Source: Thermoprotei archaeon (GTDB taxonomy: Archaea; Thermoproteota; Thermoprotei; QMSL01; B3-G16). Taken from it: a stretch of DNA of 7,973 nt. A program made the position numbers and the translations under genes. Each line of letters opens with the position of its first letter. Positions within the stretch are counted from its first letter, which is position 1. Positions 1 to 5,136 of the stretch are shown one piece after another. Under the pieces are notes generated by a model. The model ran no database searches, was not told where the DNA came from, and was given only the letters and a program-made list of their open reading frames with translations. The stretch is from the NCBI GenBank assembly GCA_021158375.1, contig JAGGUS010000153.1, positions 1 through 7,973 on the forward strand. The letters run 5' to 3'.

Positions 1-1
1 A

Positions 2-823
2 GACTTAGGGCTGAGATACGCTGAAATATCTCTTGATAGTGCTAATCCTAAAAAGCATGACTGGTTTCGTGGCGTTGAAGGTTCATGGGAAAGAGCAGTA
101 AAAGCTCTTGAAAATGCAGTAAAACTCAGAATATCGCATGCTATGGCGGTAACCATTACAAAAGTTAATCTGAGCGAAGTCAAAGATATACTAGATCTTG
201 CAGAGACTATAGGCGTAAGGAGAGTTGTATTCTTTAATTTCGTTCCCGTAGGTCGGGGGAAGGATATAGTAGAGCTAGATTTAAGCCCAGTTGAGAGGGA
301 GAGGTTTCTTAGGATGATATATAAGGAAATGAGGAGGAGGGGTTTAGAAATAGAGGCGACCGCACCACAATATGGTCGAGTAGTATTACAGCTTAGTGGA
401 GGGGAAGAAATATCACCTACACATTTTTATGTAGGGGCAGATCCTGCAGTTAGATCTTTAGCGGAATTCATTGGTGGATGTGGTGCAGGCAGGATATATG
501 CAGCCGTTCAGCCAAACGGAGATTTAATACCATGTGTATTCATGCCAATAACTGTAGGGAGTCTAAGAAAGAATAGCTTTGAAGAACTATGGAGCAGATC
601 AGAGATCCTTAATAAGCTGAGAAATAGGGAGCTATTACAGGGATTCTGTGGTAAATGTCCATATAAGTATGTATGTGGAGGATGTAGAGCAAGAGCATAT
701 GGATATTATGGAGATCCTTTAGGGCCAGATCCTGGATGTATATACAATATAAAATACTGGAAGAATATAGTTAATGAGAACTACTTAAATGAAAATAAAA
801 GTGTGCAAAAAGCTATAAGTTAG
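2..823 (+). CDS. Radical SAM/SPASM-domain protein, 5'-truncated by window edge
   Basis: The reading frame is open to the left edge, so the internal ATG at 143 is not the true start; 273 C-terminal residues are visible. The first residues contain ISLDSANPKKHDWFRG, the late beta-strand region of the radical SAM barrel in AhbC/AhbD-like and related enzymes, followed by the FNFVPVGRGKD segment. The C-terminal SPASM domain has seven cysteines (visible residues 160, 178, 216, 219, 225, 228, 246) in the pattern CxxC-x5-CxxC-x17-C preceded by two single Cys, which should bind auxiliary Fe-S clusters. The CxxxCxxC motif for the SAM-binding cluster lies outside the window. Family members act on haem precursors, peptides or enzyme cofactors; nothing here decides the substrate, and no ahbA/ahbB or oxidoreductase gene is adjacent. 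The family call is secure, the reaction unknown. The last about 15 residues are Asn/Lys-rich and probably disordered. Confidence 0.9.
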   Translation, partial: DLGLRYAEISLDSANPKKHDWFRGVEGSWERAVKALENAVKLRISHAMAVTITKVNLSEVKDILDLAETIGVRRVVFFNFVPVGRGKDIVELDLSPVERERFLRMIYKEMRRRGLEIEATAPQYGRVVLQLSGGEEISPTHFYVGADPAVRSLAEFIGGCGAGRIYAAVQPNGDLIPCVFMPITVGSLRKNSFEELWSRSEILNKLRNRELLQGFCGKCPYKYVCGGCRARAYGYYGDPLGPDPGCIYNIKYWKNIVNENYLNENKSVQKAIS

Positions 824-842
824 ATGATTTAATTTAGTAATC

Positions 843-848
843 TTTTTT
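843..848 (+). terminator. T-run downstream of the first SPASM gene
   Basis: A run of six T lies 20 nt after the TAG stop at 821-823, without a preceding hairpin. Archaeal termination often uses such U-rich tracts. It could equally be part of the promoter region of the next gene, since the gap is only 64 bp. Confidence 0.3.
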
Positions 849-857
849 AGAGATAAT

Positions 858-867
858 ATTAATAATT
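858..867 (+). promoter_or_regulatory. Possible TATA box for the GTG-initiated radical SAM gene
   Basis: ATTAATAATT is centred about 26 nt upstream of the GTG at 888, which would give a leaderless mRNA. In support, no Shine-Dalgarno-like sequence precedes this GTG. The whole gap is AT-rich, so other boxes, such as AATATATTATAA at 872-883, cannot be excluded. Confidence 0.35.
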
Positions 868-887
868 AGCAAATATATTATAAGATT

Positions 888-1868
888 GTGCGAACTTTAG
901 TGTTCGGCCCCGTTAGGTCTAGGAGGCTTGGAATTTCTCTTGGTGTGAATAATATACCTTATAAGTTTTGTAGTTATTCTTGCATATACTGTCAACTTGG
1001 GAGAACCATTAATAAGACCATTAAAAGAAGAGCGTTTTATAAACCTGAGGACATAATTAATAGCGTTATTGATGCTGTTAAGAGATTAAGAAAAATAGAT
1101 TATATATCATTTGTTCCTGATGGCGAGCCAACTTTAGATAAAAATCTAAAATCAGAGATAGATGGCATGAAGAAGGCCTTAGATATACCTATTGCAGTAT
1201 TTACTAATGCATCATTATTATGTATTGATGAAGTGAGAGAAGCGCTCTATCAAGCAGATCTCGTATCAATTAAAGTTGACGCCGTATCCGATTCAATCTG
1301 GAAAGCGATCAATAGGCCGCATTTAAAGCTGGAGATAGGCCGTATTTTAGAAAGTATAAGGGAATTCGTGAAGAGTTATAGAGGAAAAGTAATAAGTGAA
1401 ACTATGCTTGTAAGTGGGATTAATACTGTGCGAGAAAGCCTAAGAGAAATTTCACGTTATCTTAAGGATCTAAATGTCGATGTAGCGTACATATCAGTAC
1501 CAATCAGACCACCGGCAGAGAGGTGGGTAAGACCACCATCCTATTTCGAGCTAATTCAAGCATATGAGACTTTTAAAGATAGCTTGGGTGAGAATAAAGT
1601 AAAGCTACTTAATATGCCTGAAGATTATGTTACTCATCTCGCAGGAGAGCCTGAAGAGTATATTTTAAGGACTACGGCAGTTCATCCACTTCGCTACGAA
1701 CACGCAGTTCGCTTAATTTCAGAACATGATAAAGATCCTAATGAGGTGATAGATAAACTCATTAAGAGAGGACTTATAGAAATTGTAGATTATTTAGGCA
1801 CTAAGTTCATAATTAGGCGATTTCTGCCTAAGAACAATAATATGACTAAGAAGAACAAGAAGAGCTAA
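888..1868 (+). CDS. Radical SAM protein, COG0731-type (wyosine-synthase-related family)
   Basis: 326-residue cytosolic protein. It opens with the family signature FGPVxSRRLGxSLGVN (residues 6-21), followed directly by the radical SAM cluster motif C28-SYS-C32-IY-C35 with the typical QLGRT continuation. PDGEPT (77-82) takes the place of the GGEP SAM-binding motif. The barrel runs to about residue 235. The tail (about 260-315) looks like a small winged-helix domain, with AVRLISEH, DKLIKRGLIEIVDYLGTKFIIRR. COG0731 is named after the tRNA wyosine synthase TYW1, but this shorter FGPVxSRRLG subgroup is distinct and its substrate is unknown as far as I recall. GTG was chosen because the signature starts within six residues of it and the family usually begins just before this motif. 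It may be transcribed alone, 64 bp after the SPASM gene. The C-terminus is Lys/Asn-rich. Confidence 0.9.
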   Translation: MRTLVFGPVRSRRLGISLGVNNIPYKFCSYSCIYCQLGRTINKTIKRRAFYKPEDIINSVIDAVKRLRKIDYISFVPDGEPTLDKNLKSEIDGMKKALDIPIAVFTNASLLCIDEVREALYQADLVSIKVDAVSDSIWKAINRPHLKLEIGRILESIREFVKSYRGKVISETMLVSGINTVRESLREISRYLKDLNVDVAYISVPIRPPAERWVRPPSYFELIQAYETFKDSLGENKVKLLNMPEDYVTHLAGEPEEYILRTTAVHPLRYEHAVRLISEHDKDPNEVIDKLIKRGLIEIVDYLGTKFIIRRFLPKNNNMTKKNKKS

Positions 1869-1877
1869 ACCTAAACG

Positions 1878-1887
1878 TTTATTTAAG
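1878..1887 (+). promoter_or_regulatory. TATA box of the 16S-antisense RNA candidate
   Basis: TTTATTTAAG is preceded by a purine/A-rich BRE-like CTAAACG. Its centre is about 26 nt upstream of the GG at 1909-1910, exactly where the structured element begins. No protein start codon lies at a suitable distance, so the box most simply serves an RNA gene. The 7-mer GTGACGT occurs between box and start (1890-1896) and again inside the RNA (1916-1922). Confidence 0.55.
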
Positions 1888-1908
1888 AAGTGACGTATCA
1901 TTAATATA

Positions 1909-1972
1909 GGCACCTGTGACGTCCCCGCAAGGGGCAGGATGAACAGGTGAGGGACGTATTCACCGCGCTACA
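1909..1972 (+). ncRNA. Candidate structured RNA with antisense match to 16S rRNA
   Basis: The 19 nt at 1950-1968 are complementary to the conserved archaeal 16S segment GCGCGGUGAAUACGUCCCU (about 1366-1384, E. coli numbering, from memory). The 12 nt at 1927-1938 are complementary to the adjoining CCUGCCCCUUGC segment (about 1382-1393; a CUCC version would pair through one G-U). The two antisense parts stand in antisense order with about 12-14 nt inserted between them. Perfect complementary pairs inside the element: 1911-1917 with 1943-1949; 1919-1925 with 1951-1957; 1923-1926 with 1931-1934 around a GCAA tetraloop; 1946-1950 with 1960-1964. Several of these exclude one another or would form a pseudoknot. 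AGGATGA (1936-1942) resembles a C box in six of seven positions, and ACA at 1970-1972 resembles an H/ACA end, but neither architecture is met. It may be a divergent guide RNA or an rRNA antisense/chaperone RNA; the ends are inferred. Confidence 0.5.
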
Positions 1973-1978
1973 TACCTC

Positions 1979-1985
1979 TTATAAT
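1979..1985 (+). promoter_or_regulatory. TATA box of box C/D sRNA 1
   Basis: TTATAAT is centred about 26 nt upstream of 2008. That places the 5' end 6-8 nt before the C box at 2016, the usual leader length of archaeal C/D sRNAs. Confidence 0.45.
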
Positions 1986-2008
1986 CTCTTCGTATACCAT
2001 CATATTAG

Positions 2009-2073
2009 CATTATAATGATGAACACCCATTCTGAAATGTCCTGGTATGATGAACAAGGCCTCTCCTGATGAG
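2009..2073 (+). ncRNA. Box C/D guide sRNA 1
   Basis: Two perfect RUGAUGA boxes and two perfect CUGA boxes occur in the right order: C ATGATGA 2016-2022, D' CTGA 2032-2035, C' ATGATGA 2047-2053, D CTGA 2066-2069. The C'-D guide is exactly 12 nt (2054-2065, ACAAGGCCTCTC). It predicts 2'-O-methylation of the fifth nucleotide of a target GAGAGGCCUUGU (a G). The C-D' guide is short (9 nt, 2023-2031) and the D'-C' spacer long (11 nt), so the D' half may be weak or inactive. The RNA would bind L7Ae, Nop5 and fibrillarin. Its targets were not identified. The terminal stem is weak (TTAT 2011-2014 with ATAA 2074-2077 at best). Ends are inferred from box positions. Confidence 0.75.
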
Positions 2074-2161
2074 ATAAGTAATCATAAGTAAAATTTATTC
2101 TTCTATAGCTATGTATGATAAAAGAGAGACTGCAGTCCATCATAGTAAGTTCATAATATTT

Positions 2162-2167
2162 GGTGAT
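2162..2167 (+). promoter_or_regulatory. Ribosome binding site of the second SPASM gene
   Basis: GGTGAT is complementary to the archaeal 16S 3' end (AUCACC) and ends 3 nt before the ATG at 2171, which fixes that start and shows that the mRNA has a leader. Confidence 0.65.
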
Positions 2168-2170
2168 TAG

Positions 2171-3172
2171 ATGAATGAAGAAGCGCCTAATGATATAATA
2201 TGGCTAATAACTGGTAGGTGCAATCTTAATTGTATACATTGTTATGCAAATATGTATAGAAGCGAGGGAGAGCTTAGTACGACAGAAGTCTTAAAAATAG
2301 TTAAAGATGCAACAGATGCAGGTGTTGAGCACATACACTATACTGGAGGAGAACCTTTATTGAGAAGAGATATGATCCAAATATTGAAAGAGACTATAGA
2401 TTTGGGTCTTTACGCCACGCTCTTTACAAACCTGACAATTATTAAACAAGATATTGCCAAGGAACTAAGTAGGTTAGGCATAGTAATTTATACTAGCCTA
2501 GATGGGCATAATAGAGAATTATATGAAGCGCATAGAGGAAGGGAGACGTGGGATAGATTTCTCAAAGGATTTAACTTAATCAAAGAAGAAGGTCTGCATA
2601 TTCACGTAAATATATCGATTACGGAGATAAACTGGAATTATGTTGGGAGCATAATATCTAAGGCTATAGAGATAGGAGCAGAATCTGTTTCAATAATACC
2701 TGCAATGCCCTCAGGCAATGCTATGAGGAATAACGTTTATGTAAGGCCAGAGCATTTCATTAAAGCCCTAGAGGATGCTAATGCAAAGGCAAAGGAACTA
2801 GGAATAACGATATGGGTATGGTGTGCTCCATTTGTAGGAGTCATATTTAAATCACCATATATTAGATATAGTAATTGCAGGTACTGGGATGTAATGGATA
2901 TCTCTCCATCAGGCAGAGTTATATTATGTGATGTATTGAACTATGAGATCTGTAATGTAAAGGAACTGGGAATTAGAAAAGCATGGCATATGTTTAAAGA
3001 ACATCCCTTAATGAAAAAGATAATGAGGCCTAATCTAAAGGAACCTTGTAATAGATGCCCCTTAAATAGTTATTGCAAAGGCGGATGTTATGCCAGGGCC
3101 TATATAAAATATGGATCCGTAGAGATGCCAGATCCCCTTTGTCCAATTGTTGCAGGGTTAAAAACCAAATGA
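2171..3172 (+). CDS. Radical SAM/SPASM-domain protein
   Basis: 333-residue cytosolic enzyme, apparently complete. The radical SAM motif is C17-NLN-C21-IH-C24-Y, very near the N-terminus; GGEPL follows at 59-63 and the barrel extends to about residue 220. The SPASM domain has Cys236, Cys253, Cys293, Cys296, Cys302, Cys306 and Cys324, enough for two auxiliary [4Fe-4S] clusters. The C-terminal CKGGCYARAYIKYG-x5-PDPLC block closely mirrors the truncated gene at 2-823 (CGGCRARAYGYYG-x5-PDPGC), so the two are probably paralogues or partners. SPASM proteins modify peptides (PqqE, anaerobic sulfatase-maturating enzymes), haem precursors (Ahb) or cofactors. No precursor-peptide gene is evident nearby. 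It follows the two sRNA candidates and converges on the MFS gene. The start is supported by GGTGAT; the family is certain, the substrate unknown. Confidence 0.92.
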   Translation: MNEEAPNDIIWLITGRCNLNCIHCYANMYRSEGELSTTEVLKIVKDATDAGVEHIHYTGGEPLLRRDMIQILKETIDLGLYATLFTNLTIIKQDIAKELSRLGIVIYTSLDGHNRELYEAHRGRETWDRFLKGFNLIKEEGLHIHVNISITEINWNYVGSIISKAIEIGAESVSIIPAMPSGNAMRNNVYVRPEHFIKALEDANAKAKELGITIWVWCAPFVGVIFKSPYIRYSNCRYWDVMDISPSGRVILCDVLNYEICNVKELGIRKAWHMFKEHPLMKKIMRPNLKEPCNRCPLNSYCKGGCYARAYIKYGSVEMPDPLCPIVAGLKTK

Positions 3173-3177
3173 ATTTA

Positions 3178-4386
3178 CTATTCACCCGTCTTTAAAGCTA
3201 ATGTTTCAGGCATCTTTAGTACTAACGGCATCCTTATAGATACATCAACTAATACTAACATTATGAAAGGTGCTCCAGGGCTTATATTTGCCCAAAGAAG
3301 ACCTCCTATTAATGATGCAGGTGCCCTTGCTAACCCTCTTAACATCCCAATTAGCCCACTCCATATCCCCCTTAATGGGGGATCTACGAGCTCCATTCTT
3401 ATAGAAGACCACGCACCCATAGCACCCCAGGAAAGACCTCGTAGAGCCGCCGCAATTATTAGGTACGTCTTGCTCGGGGCAAAAACTAAAGTAAGCATAG
3501 AAGCGTAAAGGCAGGGTCTTAATAAAAGGATTGTCCACTTACGCCCTATCCTATCCGCTAATCTTCCAACAGGAATGACTGAGAGCATATACGTCAGGTT
3601 CTGAACGGAGCCCATTATTCCTAGCGTAAGAGCATCAGCACCTTTAATTTCAGCAGCATATACCATTACAAAGGGATTTACAGCCCCAAATATAAAAGCA
3701 CCAAGGCTTTCGACAATAAGCCACTTCTTAACTCCTACACTCCTAAATAAGTACTTTAGTTCCGTAAAAGGGCTTGATGATAAATTACGTCGATTTACAT
3801 GAACTTCACTTAAGTTCATAACAGTCCATAAGAAAGTACAAGACATTATTATGAACTGTACGAGAAATAATAGACGCATGTTCCTCACATATAGCCCACC
3901 CAAATAAGAAAGTATCATACCAGCAACCATAGGCGAGATTATAGAAGCAAGACCTGACAAAGCATAGGTTAGACTAAAGCCAGTAGCTCTATTCCTCTTA
4001 GGCAGACTTTCGGCAATTATTATAGTTTCCAACAAAGAAATGGTCCACATACTGATATGAAATATTAAAATGGGGATCAAGGTTAACCGCCAATCCTTAG
4101 CTATGAAATACACAAGAGGAGAGATGATCGTTACAGCAAGGGACGCGAGATAGACTTTTCTTAAACTATAATGATCGGCGAACCATCCAGTAATGGAAGA
4201 TACGACTGCCGATACGAGACTACCAATAGTATTGAGCCCGCCTAATTGTACAGGATTAGCCCCAAGCTTAACTATATAAATAGACGTATAGTTTTGCGTA
4301 AGACCTGAAGCAAATGAGTATACCAGCCTTTTAGTCAATATGACTCGATAGTTCTTACTTATAGATCTTATTTTCACTAAGGGCAT
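3178..4386 (-). CDS. Major facilitator superfamily (MFS) transporter
   Basis: 402-residue integral membrane protein of the size and pattern of a 12-helix MFS carrier. The two halves each carry the diagnostic motif A between helices 2 and 3: G67-WFAD-HYSLRK in the N half and G274-RLADRIGRK in the C half. The latter is the textbook form, including Asp278. A cytoplasmic Arg/Asn/Ser-rich loop (about 192-220) joins the halves. It presumably uses an ion gradient to move a small solute or drug; the substrate cannot be read from sequence. A ribosome site precedes the ATG. The gene is convergent with the SPASM gene, with only 5 bp between the stops, so the two transcripts probably overlap at their 3' ends. 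It is divergent from sRNA 2 and not obviously in an operon. Confidence 0.93.
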   Translation of the reverse strand: MPLVKIRSISKNYRVILTKRLVYSFASGLTQNYTSIYIVKLGANPVQLGGLNTIGSLVSAVVSSITGWFADHYSLRKVYLASLAVTIISPLVYFIAKDWRLTLIPILIFHISMWTISLLETIIIAESLPKRNRATGFSLTYALSGLASIISPMVAGMILSYLGGLYVRNMRLLFLVQFIIMSCTFLWTVMNLSEVHVNRRNLSSSPFTELKYLFRSVGVKKWLIVESLGAFIFGAVNPFVMVYAAEIKGADALTLGIMGSVQNLTYMLSVIPVGRLADRIGRKWTILLLRPCLYASMLTLVFAPSKTYLIIAAALRGLSWGAMGAWSSIRMELVDPPLRGIWSGLIGMLRGLARAPASLIGGLLWANISPGAPFIMLVLVDVSIRMPLVLKMPETLALKTGE

Positions 4387-4388
4387 CG

Positions 4389-4395
4389 CCTCCTC
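4389..4395 (-). promoter_or_regulatory. Ribosome binding site of the MFS gene
   Basis: On the - strand GAGGAGG stands 2 nt before the ATG (the GAGG part, 5 nt before it). It is complementary to the CCUC core of the archaeal anti-SD and decides this start. Confidence 0.6.
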
Positions 4396-4488
4396 ATTTA
4401 TGTTGCGTTAAAAGTAGAGACAAGAAACTAGATAAACTTTAGCACATGATTAGCGCCAACTAAGACCGATACTAGATGTGCAGATAGA

Positions 4489-4497
4489 TTCATATAG
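4489..4497 (+). promoter_or_regulatory. Possible TATA box of box C/D sRNA 2
   Basis: TTCATATAG is centred about 26 nt upstream of 4518, i.e. 4-5 nt before the C box of sRNA 2. The match to the TATA consensus is moderate. Confidence 0.35.
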
Positions 4498-4515
4498 CGA
4501 ATCTTAAGTATGATA

Positions 4516-4575
4516 TAATGGATGATGAACCCGAAGTTAGCAGAAAGGTGATGAAGTCAGAGTTAGCTGATGTTT
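4516..4575 (+). ncRNA. Box C/D guide sRNA 2
   Basis: Canonical archaeal geometry: C ATGATGA 4522-4528, 12-nt guide 4529-4540, D' CAGA 4541-4544 (one mismatch to CUGA), 3-nt spacer, C' GTGATGA 4548-4554, 12-nt guide 4555-4566, D CTGA 4567-4570. The D' guide ACCCGAAGTTAG is complementary to CUAACUUCGGGU. Ten nt of this (UAACUUCGGG) agree with a conserved 23S rRNA segment that I recall near E. coli 1670-1690, and the predicted methylated residue is the C before UUCGGG. The D guide AGTCAGAGTTAG predicts the first C after CUAA in CUAACUCUGACU; that target was not recognised. Both guides end in AGTTAG before their D boxes, so they share five target-proximal bases. A 24-codon frame (4518-4592) overlaps but is not needed to explain the sequence. 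Ends are inferred. Confidence 0.82.
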
Positions 4576-4687
4576 TGTCGGCGAACTTCTAGACCAAATT
4601 TCTTGTTAGGGGTAAACTTTTTAAGCAATTTCAGAGTTATTCAGATAATTTTAGCAGTTTTAGACAATAAAATAATTAAAAACAAAA

Positions 4688-4963
4688 ATGCATTTCATTG
4701 TAATATGTTACATTTTTATACTTCAGAAATTCAATCCAGCAAACATAATTATTGCAATTCCAACAGCACCCATTTCCTCTCTGATTCTACTAAGTCATGA
4801 TATTGATAAGATTGTATGCCCAAATATACGTTCAAGTTTATTCGGCTTTGCAGTAGCTGATGCTTACCACGTATGGTATGACTTAAGCGATGAAGAAGCC
4901 CTCAAATATATTAGTGAACTAGAGAAAAGAGGTCTATGGTATCCAAAGAAGCAAGTCATGTAG
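4688..4963 (+). pseudogene. C-terminal remnant of a phosphoribosyltransferase (COG1926-like)
   Basis: From about residue 20 the frame reads IIIAIPTAPISS, then DKIVCPNIRSS and FGFAVADAYHVWYDLSDEEAL. I recognise this as the C-terminal third of archaeal phosphoribosyltransferases (AVPTAP; FAVADAYxxWYDLSDEE). Family members have roughly 200-220 residues. Here the N-terminal part, including the PRPP-binding loop, is absent, and a stop (TAA 4673-4675) closes the frame just upstream. The first about 19 residues are low-complexity hydrophobic sequence with no ribosome site. The remaining frame is uninterrupted to TAG 4961-4963, so the truncation is fairly recent or the fragment still encodes a 91-residue product. 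Catalysis is impossible without the PRPP loop. No other piece of the gene was found between 4387 and 4690. Confidence 0.6.
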
Positions 4964-4972
4964 GACGCAAAA

Positions 4973-4980
4973 GTATAATT
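4973..4980 (+). promoter_or_regulatory. TATA box of box C/D sRNA 3
   Basis: GTATAATT is centred about 26 nt upstream of 5002, giving a 5' end 5 nt before the C box at 5007. It lies just after the stop of the phosphoribosyltransferase remnant. Confidence 0.5.
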
Positions 4981-5001
4981 ACTCCAGCTACTTAGTAATA
5001 T

Positions 5002-5059
5002 CACTGATGATGAAGCTGAGCTATGCGGATATGTGAAGAGGCTTACAAGGGCTGAGCTC
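5002..5059 (+). ncRNA. Box C/D guide sRNA 3 with tRNA-like targets
   Basis: C ATGATGA 5007-5013, 12-nt guide 5014-5025, D' CGGA 5026-5029 (one mismatch), 3-nt spacer, C' GTGAAGA 5033-5039 (one mismatch), 12-nt guide 5040-5051, D CTGA 5052-5055. The spacing equals that of sRNA 2 exactly, which compensates for the degenerate internal boxes. The D' guide AGCTGAGCTATG is complementary to CAUAGCUCAGCU, which contains UAGCUCAG, the common tRNA sequence 8-15; the fifth base would be G10. The D guide GGCTTACAAGGG is complementary to CCCUUGUAAGCC. CUUGUAA has the form of an anticodon loop (C32 U33 UGU A37 A38), so the fifth base would be wobble U34 of a UGU (Thr) tRNA. Only position 1 would mismatch if the arm reads GGC-loop-GCC. 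The box layout is seen; the targets are inference. Confidence 0.75.
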
Positions 5060-5070
5060 TCACCCTTGTA
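5044..5070 (+). repeat. Inverted repeat overlapping the D guide of sRNA 3
   Basis: TACAAGGG (5044-5051) and CCCTTGTA (5063-5070) are perfect 8-bp complements around an 11-nt loop containing the D box. If the transcript continued past the D box, the guide would be masked by its own downstream complement. Confidence 0.6.
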
Positions 5071-5134
5071 CCAAATCCTTAGTAGCCGTGAAAATGAGCA
5101 TAACTCATAGATATGAGAGCTGGAATTACTCCAG
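5055..5134. repeat. Nested inverted repeats between sRNA 3 and the membrane-protein gene
   Basis: AGCTCTCA (5055-5062) pairs with TGAGAGCT (5114-5121); CTCATA (5104-5109) pairs with TATGAG (5112-5117); CTGGA (5120-5124) pairs with TCCAG (5130-5134). The last lies 2 bp beyond the stop of the - strand membrane-protein gene and could form part of its 3' end. Not all can form together. Confidence 0.4.
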
Positions 5135-5136
5135 AT

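Larger units (their letters stand above)
4387..5136. other. Protein-poor intergenic stretch with RNA genes and a gene remnant
   Basis: No intact protein gene is supported here. The stretch holds the MFS upstream region, box C/D sRNA 2, an AT-rich segment (4593-4687) in which I see nothing, a phosphoribosyltransferase remnant, box C/D sRNA 3, and several inverted repeats before the end of the membrane-protein gene. The 11-mer AATTACTCCAG occurs at 4977-4987 and again at 5124-5134, flanking sRNA 3. Confidence 0.6.

Noticed and set aside
143..823. ATG at 143 as start of the first SPASM protein
   Set aside because: The frame continues without stop to the left edge, and the upstream residues (ISLDSANPKKHDWFRG) are family sequence, so this is an internal Met.
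1927..1972. The 16S-antisense element as a standard H/ACA RNA
   Set aside because: The arms flank a U-N in the presumed target, but there is no proper upper stem, no lower stem, and the ACA is about 19 nt from the pocket instead of 14-16.
1916..1972. The 16S-antisense element as a standard box C/D RNA
   Set aside because: GTGACGT and AGGATGA are only near-matches to box C, and no CTGA follows at guide distance.
1869..2170. RiPP precursor peptide for the SPASM enzymes
   Set aside because: No short frame with a ribosome site and a Cys/Ser/Thr-rich core precedes either complete radical SAM gene; the gap is explained by RNA genes.
3245..3538. Open frames on both strands inside the MFS gene (3245-3538 -, 3263-3508 +)
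   Set aside because: They lie wholly within a well-supported MFS gene, lack ribosome sites and show no family features.
4518..4592. 24-codon frame MDDEPEVSRKVMKSEL...
   Set aside because: No ribosome site. Its Met/Asp codons arise from the ATGATGA boxes, and the exact 12/3/12 box spacing explains the sequence better.
4570..4800. 76-codon frame on the + strand
   Set aside because: Low-complexity composition, no ribosome site, starts inside box D of sRNA 2 and overlaps the phosphoribosyltransferase remnant in another frame.
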